Assembly (NCBI GenBank): GCA_900753135.1
Contig: CAADXZ010000012.1
Span: 1-10,081, forward strand
Source: Clostridia bacterium
GTDB taxonomy: Bacteria > Bacillota > Clostridia > TANB77 > UBA1234
DNA: 10,081 nucleotides
Direction: 5' to 3'
Below are positions 5,533-10,081 of the stretch, one piece after another. The notes beneath the pieces are model-generated. The model saw nothing but the letters and a program-made list of their open reading frames with translations. It did no database searches and was not told the DNA's origin. Position 1 is the stretch's first letter. Every line of letters begins with the position of its first letter. A program made the translations under genes and the position numbers.

Positions 5533-6582
5533 TTATATTTTAAATTTGTAAGTTAATTCACCAAATCTATCTGTTGGAAGGAATCCAGCTTTTGCTCTTA
5601 TTACATCTGGAATTCTATTTACTACAGTTGCACATGTAAGTTCAACTGTTTTTGGTAATGTTATTCTTAATGTTGTATCTGGCTCTCCGTATACAGTCCA
5701 CTCATTTGTATCAACATCATCTTTTGAATAAACCTTACCTATACATTCAGATTCGATTGTTATTCCTTCTTCTGTTTCAGTTGTAACAACAGCACTCATA
5801 CCGGTTGCCATTCCAGCTTTTACAGTCATACCTAATGTGCTAGATTCAATGTCTTCATCATTAAATTGCGGAACGCATTTTTGAGTTTGAGATTTTACTT
5901 TTAATCCTAGCTTTGAGCAAAGCCATCCATTTGTATTCCACATATATGATGGTGCATATTCGCCTTTTTCTATGATTTCTCTTCTTGCCTCTTCGCTTAT
6001 TTCATCAGCAGAAGCAACCTCTTTTTCAAATTCTTCTTTTGTAAGACCTGCTCCATGTGCTTTAGCAAGAGCTATACCATATTCTTCAACATTGTAGCTT
6101 GAGCTTCCCTTAATTTTAGTTATTTTTTGAGTAGCTCCTGCAAGTGAACTTATTAATTGTCCCCAGAAAATATCTTGATAACCTGTTCCTGTTATTGTAC
6201 AGTTATTTTCTTTTGCTAACTTGTCTATTCTTGATGTTAATTCTGGATTTGAATTCCATGAATAAAAAGCCTCTTCACATGTTGTGATTGCATTTACACC
6301 ACATTTTGCACATGTTAATAGTACTTCGCCAACATCTGCAAGTAAACTCATTGTTTCAACTATACAAACATCTGGTTTTAACTCACGCAATGTTTTTTCT
6401 AAATCTGCAGCATCAGTTACTTTTACACCTTTTGACTCTGAACCAATAATTTCTCCTATGTCTTTTCCTATAACCTTGGGATTTATATCTGCAGCTCCTA
6501 CAACTTCTCCACCTTTTTCATATACATATCTCATTGTATATTTTGCCATTTTACCTGTTCCTACTTGAAAAACTCTTGTCAT
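5533..6582 (-). CDS. 2,4-diaminopentanoate dehydrogenase-like NAD(P)-dependent oxidoreductase
   Basis: A 349-residue Rossmann-fold enzyme. The nucleotide-binding site is V7-GTGKMAKYTM near the N-terminus; the third motif glycine is replaced by Ala13, a change seen in this superfamily. The N-terminal half (1-135) resembles dihydrodipicolinate reductase (DapB). The C-terminal half (about 140-340), with GTGYQDIFW and VNRIPDVIRAKAGF, looks like the C-terminal domain of 2,4-diaminopentanoate dehydrogenase (Ord), which oxidises 2,4-diaminopentanoate to 2-amino-4-oxopentanoate in clostridial ornithine fermentation. It is far longer than DapB (about 250-270 residues) and should not be named dapB. None of the other ornithine-pathway genes (orr, oraS/oraE, ortA/ortB) is nearby, so the substrate is uncertain. 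GAGGAGG lies 8 nt before the ATG. Monocistronic, ending at a clear terminator. Confidence 0.82.
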   Translation of the reverse strand: MTRVFQVGTGKMAKYTMRYVYEKGGEVVGAADINPKVIGKDIGEIIGSESKGVKVTDAADLEKTLRELKPDVCIVETMSLLADVGEVLLTCAKCGVNAITTCEEAFYSWNSNPELTSRIDKLAKENNCTITGTGYQDIFWGQLISSLAGATQKITKIKGSSSYNVEEYGIALAKAHGAGLTKEEFEKEVASADEISEEARREIIEKGEYAPSYMWNTNGWLCSKLGLKVKSQTQKCVPQFNDEDIESSTLGMTVKAGMATGMSAVVTTETEEGITIESECIGKVYSKDDVDTNEWTVYGEPDTTLRITLPKTVELTCATVVNRIPDVIRAKAGFLPTDRFGELTYKFKI

Positions 6583-6605
6583 AATTAATTCCTCCTCATT
6601 TGTAT

Positions 6606-6611
6606 ATTATA
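6606..6611 (-). promoter_or_regulatory. Possible -10 box of the dehydrogenase-like gene
   Basis: A perfect TATAAT (6606-6611, minus strand) lies 24 nt before the ATG. No convincing -35 is present at 16-18 nt. A second TATAAT at 6630-6635 is also possible. Which one is used cannot be decided here. Confidence 0.4.
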
Positions 6612-6825
6612 TCTCAATAAAAGATATTAATTATAAAAACTCCTTTGTTTCTTAATGTTAAAATATATTATAAATACAAAATTTTAGCAAGAATATTTTA
6701 CCTCTAATTCAAAAATAATTCTACTGTATTTTTAATTTTTTATTTAATTCAAGTGACGATTTTATGCCACACGTTTAATCGAAACTACAACTTATATTCA
6801 TTATTTTCAAGCTTTGTTGTAGTAT

Positions 6826-6855
6826 TAAAACTTTTTTTGTGCTATATTTGTCTAA
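6826..6855 (+). promoter_or_regulatory. Candidate promoter(s) of the sigma/anti-sigma operon
   Basis: Two readings overlap. One is ECF-like: TAAAAC (6826-6831), 17 nt, then TGTCTAA (6849-6855), close to the TGAAAC/CGTCTAA pattern of Bacillus ECF promoters and suggesting autoregulation. The other is a housekeeping extended -10, TGCTATATT (6840-6848), without a good -35. Either would start transcription close to the ribosome binding site at 6863-6869. Confidence 0.35.
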
Positions 6856-6862
6856 AGTATCG

Positions 6863-6869
6863 AAAGGAG
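6863..6869 (+). promoter_or_regulatory. Ribosome binding site fixing the sigma factor start
   Basis: AAAGGAG lies six bases before ATG 6876. The same reading frame is open back to an ATG at 6753, but that ATG has no such site and would add 41 residues unlike any sigma factor. The downstream start is therefore correct. Confidence 0.85.
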
Positions 6870-6875
6870 AAAAAA

Positions 6876-7379
6876 ATGCAGACAAAAAGAGAAAAATTAG
6901 AAACTTATGTTACGGAAAATATAAATAAAATATATAGACTTGCTTTTTCATATGTTAAAAATGAACATGATGCTGAAGATATAGTAAATGAAAGTGTTAG
7001 AAAAGCCTTAGACGGTATAGAACAATTAAGAAATGAAGAATTCTTAGGAACATGGTTTTTCAGGATTGTTATAAACACATCAAATACATATTTAAAGTCA
7101 AAATCAAAATTGATTTATTTAGATGAAATAGTTGAAAATTCATTAACAACAGAAGACAAATATCAAGATACAGACTTATATGATGCTGTTATGAAATTAG
7201 ATAGTAAGTATAGAATAGTAATAATACTTAAATTCTATGAAGATATGACAATAGAACGTATTTCAGAAGTATTAGACGAAAATATAAGTACTGTAAAAAC
7301 TAAATTATATAAAGCCTTAAAAAAATTAAGATTAGAAATTGATAAGGAGGATATGTTAGATGAAAAAACAAATTTTTAA
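6876..7379 (+). CDS. ECF-family RNA polymerase sigma factor (SigV-like)
   Basis: A 167-residue group-4 (ECF) sigma factor that would direct RNA polymerase to stress promoters. Region 2 spans about 11-75, with NINKIYRLAFSYVKNEHDAEDI (core binding, D-A-E-D-I hallmark) and FLGTWFFRIVINTSNTYL (-10 recognition). Region 4 spans about 102-152, with LDSKYRIVIILKFYEDM and a helix-turn-helix TIERISEVLDENISTVKTKL followed by YKALKKLR, reading -35 elements. Length and order are standard for the family. The start at 6876 is set by AAAGGAG. The last 20 bases overlap the anti-sigma gene, whose ribosome binding site lies inside this gene, so the two are translationally coupled. It is assigned to the SigV type mainly because the partner is RsiV-like. 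The operon may be autoregulated. Confidence 0.92.
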   Translation: MQTKREKLETYVTENINKIYRLAFSYVKNEHDAEDIVNESVRKALDGIEQLRNEEFLGTWFFRIVINTSNTYLKSKSKLIYLDEIVENSLTTEDKYQDTDLYDAVMKLDSKYRIVIILKFYEDMTIERISEVLDENISTVKTKLYKALKKLRLEIDKEDMLDEKTNF

Positions 7380-8178
7380 AGAGGCAAAAGAAAAATATAA
7401 AAACATAATGGCACCAAACATTTTAAAGAAAAGCATAAGAAGAACTTTTGAAGGCAAAAAGAACTACACCTGGAAATATGCAGTTAGCACCGTTGCAAGC
7501 ATAGCAATTTGTTTCGTAATTGCTCTAAATGTTAATCCTACATTTGCCAAAGAAGTTTCAAACAACAACTTTCTTAAGGAACTGGTAAAGGTTTTAACAA
7601 TTAATAAATATGAACTTAAAGAAAATAACTTTATGGCAAAAGTAACAACACCAAAAATAAGTGGAATGAAAGATCCAAAAGTTGAAGAAAGAATCAATAA
7701 AGAGATTCAAGATATGTCAGATAGAATTATTGAAGAATTTAATGCTGATATGAATGATATTAAAGAGAATTACCCTGATGCCCATGTAGGTGTTGACTCT
7801 GGATATATTGTAAAAACAGATAATGAGAAGTTTTTATCTGTTGATATATATGTTGTAAATCTTGCTGGTTCTTCATCCACAACACACAAGTTTTATAACG
7901 TAAACAAGATAACTGGTGAAGAAATAAAATTAAAAGACATGTTTAAGTCTGAAAATTATATAGATGAAATAGCAAAGATTGTCTACGATAAAACTCAAGA
8001 AGAAAATAAAGTTGATGGTCATGAGCTTTTCTTTGCATCTTATGATGAAATACACGAATTACTTTCAACTAAAGAAGAATTTTATATAAATGAAAATGGA
8101 AATCCTGTTGTTGTATTTAACAAATATGAAATCAGCATTGGTGCAATGGGTTGTCCTGAATTTGAAATTAGCTTATAA
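7360..8178 (+). CDS. RsiV-like transmembrane anti-sigma factor (DUF4163/DUF3298)
   Basis: A 272-residue single-pass membrane protein expected to hold the adjacent sigma factor inactive. Residues 1-38 are cytoplasmic and charged (KEAKEKYKNIMAPNILKKSI), like the sigma-binding N-terminus of Bacillus RsiV. One membrane helix spans about 39-58. The extracellular part has a DUF4163-like region (about 85-175) and a DUF3298-like region (about 190-270) ending FYINENGNPVVVFNKYEI...GAMGCPEFEI, the typical family signature. B. subtilis RsiV binds lysozyme directly and is then cut by signal peptidase and RasP. Here NPTFA-KEV just after the helix (cut after Ala63) looks like a signal-peptidase site, which fits that mechanism. 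AAGGAGG (7344-7350) lies 9 nt before the ATG, within the sigma gene. Lysozyme sensing is inferred from the family. Confidence 0.88.
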   Translation: MKKQIFKEAKEKYKNIMAPNILKKSIRRTFEGKKNYTWKYAVSTVASIAICFVIALNVNPTFAKEVSNNNFLKELVKVLTINKYELKENNFMAKVTTPKISGMKDPKVEERINKEIQDMSDRIIEEFNADMNDIKENYPDAHVGVDSGYIVKTDNEKFLSVDIYVVNLAGSSSTTHKFYNVNKITGEEIKLKDMFKSENYIDEIAKIVYDKTQEENKVDGHELFFASYDEIHELLSTKEEFYINENGNPVVVFNKYEISIGAMGCPEFEISL

Positions 8179-8188
8179 AATTTAATCC

Positions 8189-8224
8189 AAAAAGGTTCAC
8201 ATTGATTTTAATGTGAACCTTTTT
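8189..8224. terminator. Bidirectional intrinsic terminator between the anti-sigma gene and pyrG
   Basis: AAAAAGGTTCACATT (8189-8203) and AATGTGAACCTTTTT (8210-8224) form a perfect 15-bp stem with a 6-nt loop. Both strands end the stem with five T. It starts 10 bases after the anti-sigma stop and can also end pyrG transcripts coming from the right. A second, weaker AT-rich hairpin (8278-8296), closer to the pyrG stop, is less convincing. Confidence 0.88.
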
Positions 8225-8306
8225 ATGTGAAAGATTTTATTTCATTCACTCGAAAACTTTAACTGATTAAAAATTTGTGAAAATCAAAAATTTTCAGATT
8301 TCATAG

Positions 8307-9911
8307 TTAATTTCTTTGCTTTGCCGCTTTTATTAATCCAACAAATAATGGTGCAGGATTATTAGGTCTAGATTTAAATTCTGGATGAAATTGAGAAGCA
8401 ACAAAATAAGGATGATTTTCTATTTCAACAATCTCAACTAAACTACCATCAGGTGATGTTCCTGAGCAAATAAGTCCGGCTTTTTCAAGCCTTTCTTTGT
8501 ATTCATTATTATATTCGTATCTGTGTCTATGTCTTTCTGAAATTGTTTCTTTTCCATATAATTCATATGCGATTGTGCCCTCTTTCAATTTACATTCGTA
8601 TGCACCAAGTCGCATTGTTCCGCCCTTTTTATAAATACTTTTTTGTTCTTCCATTATATGAATTACTGGACTTGACGTTTTTTCATCAAATTCAATTGAG
8701 TTTGCATCCTTTAATTTCAAAACATTTCTAGCAAATTCAACAACTGCCATTTGCATTCCTAAACAAATTCCTAAAAATGGTATTCTATTTTCTCTGGCAT
8801 ATTTTACTGTTTCAATTTTTCCCTCTATTCCACGGCAACCAAACCCACCAGGTACTATTATAGCCTCTACATTTTTTAATTTTTCATTAACATTTTTAGA
8901 GGTTATTTGTTCTGAATCTATCAGCTCTATATTAACTCCTACTCCATTTTTATATCCTGCATGCTTTACACTTTCAATCACGGATATATATGAATCTTCT
9001 AATTGAACATATTTACCAACTATTGCAACATTAACTTTCTTGTCTGATACATTTTTTATATCTTCTAGCATCTTTATCCATTTATCATTATCTGGTATAT
9101 AATTATCCAGTCTCAAATGATTACACACAGCTCTGGCTAAACCAGCTTTTTCTAGCATTATTGGTACTTCGTATAGATTGCTTGCAGTTAAATTTTCTAT
9201 TACACTTGTTTTTCTAACATTGCAAAATAATGCTAGTTTTTCCCTCATACTATCAGATATTTTGGTATCCGTTCTACAAACAATTATATCTGGCTTTATT
9301 CCCAAGCTTTGCAATTCTTTCACAGAATGTTGAGTTGGCTTAGTTTTCACTTCATTTGAACCAGTTATGTATGGAAGTAAAGTAACATGTATATAAACAA
9401 CATCTGTTTGATCTTGCTCTAATCCAATCTGTCTAATCGCTTCAATCATAGATATTCCTTCAATATCGCCAACAGTTCCACCAACTTCAGTTATAACTAT
9501 GTCTGTGTCAGTTTTTTCAAAGCTGTATATTCTATCTTTAATTTCATTTGTTATATGTGGGATTACTTGAACAGTTTTTCCAAGATAATCACCTCTACGC
9601 TCTTTTTCAATAACAGTATTATATACTTTTCCCATAGTGACACTTGAATCTTTAGTTAAATTTTCATTTATAAATCTCTCATAATGTCCCAAATCTAAAT
9701 CTGTTTCAGCTCCATCGTCAGTAACAAACACTTCGCCATGTTCATATGGACTCATTGTTCCTGGATCTACATTTATGTAAGGATCAAATTTTTGAATCGT
9801 TACTTTGTATCCTCTATTCTTTAGTAATCTTCCTAATGATGCTGCCGTTATACCTTTTCCTAATCCTGATACTACTCCACCTGTAACAAATATGTACTTA
9901 ATCTTTTTCAT
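8307..9911 (-). CDS. pyrG: CTP synthase (glutamine-hydrolysing)
   Basis: Makes CTP from UTP, ATP and glutamine, the last step of pyrimidine nucleotide synthesis; cytosolic, active as a tetramer. At 534 residues it is full length. The synthase domain (1-about 270) has the P-loop VTGGVVSGLGKG (9-20), DPYINVDPGTMSPYEHGEVFV (43-63), the metal ligands Asp72 and Glu142 (TEVGGTVGDIEG), and the GSNEVKTKPTQHSV segment (184-197) at the UTP/CTP site. The glutaminase domain (about 292-530) has the oxyanion PGGFG (354-358), nucleophile Cys383 in GICLGMQ, and His509/Glu511 in FHPEF. All catalytic residues are intact. GGAGG lies 5 nt before the ATG and a strong promoter sits just upstream. It stands alone, convergent with the sigma/anti-sigma operon. 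Confidence 0.98.
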   Translation of the reverse strand: MKKIKYIFVTGGVVSGLGKGITAASLGRLLKNRGYKVTIQKFDPYINVDPGTMSPYEHGEVFVTDDGAETDLDLGHYERFINENLTKDSSVTMGKVYNTVIEKERRGDYLGKTVQVIPHITNEIKDRIYSFEKTDTDIVITEVGGTVGDIEGISMIEAIRQIGLEQDQTDVVYIHVTLLPYITGSNEVKTKPTQHSVKELQSLGIKPDIIVCRTDTKISDSMREKLALFCNVRKTSVIENLTASNLYEVPIMLEKAGLARAVCNHLRLDNYIPDNDKWIKMLEDIKNVSDKKVNVAIVGKYVQLEDSYISVIESVKHAGYKNGVGVNIELIDSEQITSKNVNEKLKNVEAIIVPGGFGCRGIEGKIETVKYARENRIPFLGICLGMQMAVVEFARNVLKLKDANSIEFDEKTSSPVIHIMEEQKSIYKKGGTMRLGAYECKLKEGTIAYELYGKETISERHRHRYEYNNEYKERLEKAGLICSGTSPDGSLVEIVEIENHPYFVASQFHPEFKSRPNNPAPLFVGLIKAAKQRN

Positions 9912-9939
9912 TTTTACCTCCCCAACTTGCTATTTTTCC

Positions 9940-9967
9940 ATTATACAAGAAAGATGAAAATGTCCAA
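9940..9967 (-). promoter_or_regulatory. Sigma-A-type promoter of pyrG
   Basis: On the minus strand TTGGAC (9962-9967), a 16-nt spacer and a perfect TATAAT (9940-9945). The predicted transcript starts near 9933, leaving a leader of only about 20 nt that contains GGGGAGG. It lies inside repeat copy B. Confidence 0.75.
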
Positions 9968-10027
9968 TTTTAATTCTTTCATCCCTCAAGAGTTTTCGAC
10001 CGAAAGGAAGAAAATCTCTCGCATAAA
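9940..10027 (-). repeat. Copy B of the dispersed promoter repeat
   Basis: An 88-nt segment matching 5369-5455 along its length. It carries the pyrG promoter at one end and the shared 19-mer AGAAAATCTCTCGCATAAA (10009-10027) at the other. Between them, on the minus strand, AGAGATTTTC (10010-10019) can pair with GAAAACTCT (9989-9997) with one bulged A, forming a hairpin upstream of the -35. A partial third copy is at 5254-5300. Confidence 0.75.
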
Positions 10028-10081
10028 TTAAAGTTTTTTTGTGTAATAGGAAAGAAAATTAATACATAAAAAGTTGCAAAT

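Noticed and set aside
6753..6875. N-terminal extension of the sigma factor from ATG 6753
   Set aside because: The 41 extra residues do not resemble sigma factors, no ribosome binding site precedes the ATG, and AAAGGAG sits ideally before ATG 6876.
8236..8262. CACTCGAAAACTTT resembling GGTCGAAAACTCTT of repeat copy B
   Set aside because: Only about ten bases agree and the flanks do not align, so it is not counted as another repeat copy.
10034..10047. Plus-strand TTTTTTGTGTAAT identical to part of the minus strand of repeat copy A, as if an inverted promoter copy
   Set aside because: The match is 13 nt, mostly a T-run, with no -35 at the right distance. Chance is likely in such AT-rich DNA.

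Overview
The window is AT-rich, has short A/T-laden intergenic spacers, strong AAGGAG/GGAGG ribosome binding sites and low-GC codon use. With an SLH-domain surface protein, a SigV/RsiV-type ECF pair and a FatA/FatB-like bacterial acyl-ACP thioesterase, this points to a low-GC Gram-positive of the Firmicutes, most likely a (gut) Clostridia lineage. No species can be named from sequence alone.

Layout. 1-582 is a long non-coding stretch. It holds a 25-bp imperfect inverted repeat (105-179) with a GC-rich loop, followed by a degenerate 40-bp tandem repeat (from 172) and a G-poor tract. On the minus strand from there: an exported SLH surface protein (583-3057), an acyl-ACP thioesterase (3230-3928), an acyltransferase-3 membrane protein split by a one-base frameshift (4074-5235), and a 2,4-diaminopentanoate-dehydrogenase-like oxidoreductase (5533-6582). 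Each of these looks like its own transcription unit; promoters or terminators can be seen for most. Divergently, on the plus strand, lies an ECF sigma factor (6876-7379) translationally coupled to an RsiV-like membrane anti-sigma factor (7360-8178). This pair converges on CTP synthase pyrG (8307-9911, minus), with a perfect 15-bp bidirectional terminator between them. A strong sigma-A-type promoter precedes pyrG.

How the parts fit. Much of the window concerns the cell envelope: a wall-bound SLH protein, fatty-acid release, a membrane acyl transferase, and a sigma/anti-sigma pair of the type that senses lysozyme in Bacillus and Enterococcus. pyrG and the dehydrogenase are metabolic neighbours with no clear link.

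The least explained features are: (i) a dispersed repeat of about 88 bp, present at 5369-5455 and 9940-10027 with a shorter copy at 5254-5300, which carries the pyrG promoter and a conserved 19-mer; (ii) the hairpin plus tandem-repeat block at the left edge; and (iii) the frameshifted acyltransferase about 1.6 kb from a SigV/RsiV-type pair. No tRNA, rRNA, CRISPR array, transposase or phage gene was seen. The window does not show a clear novel multi-gene system.
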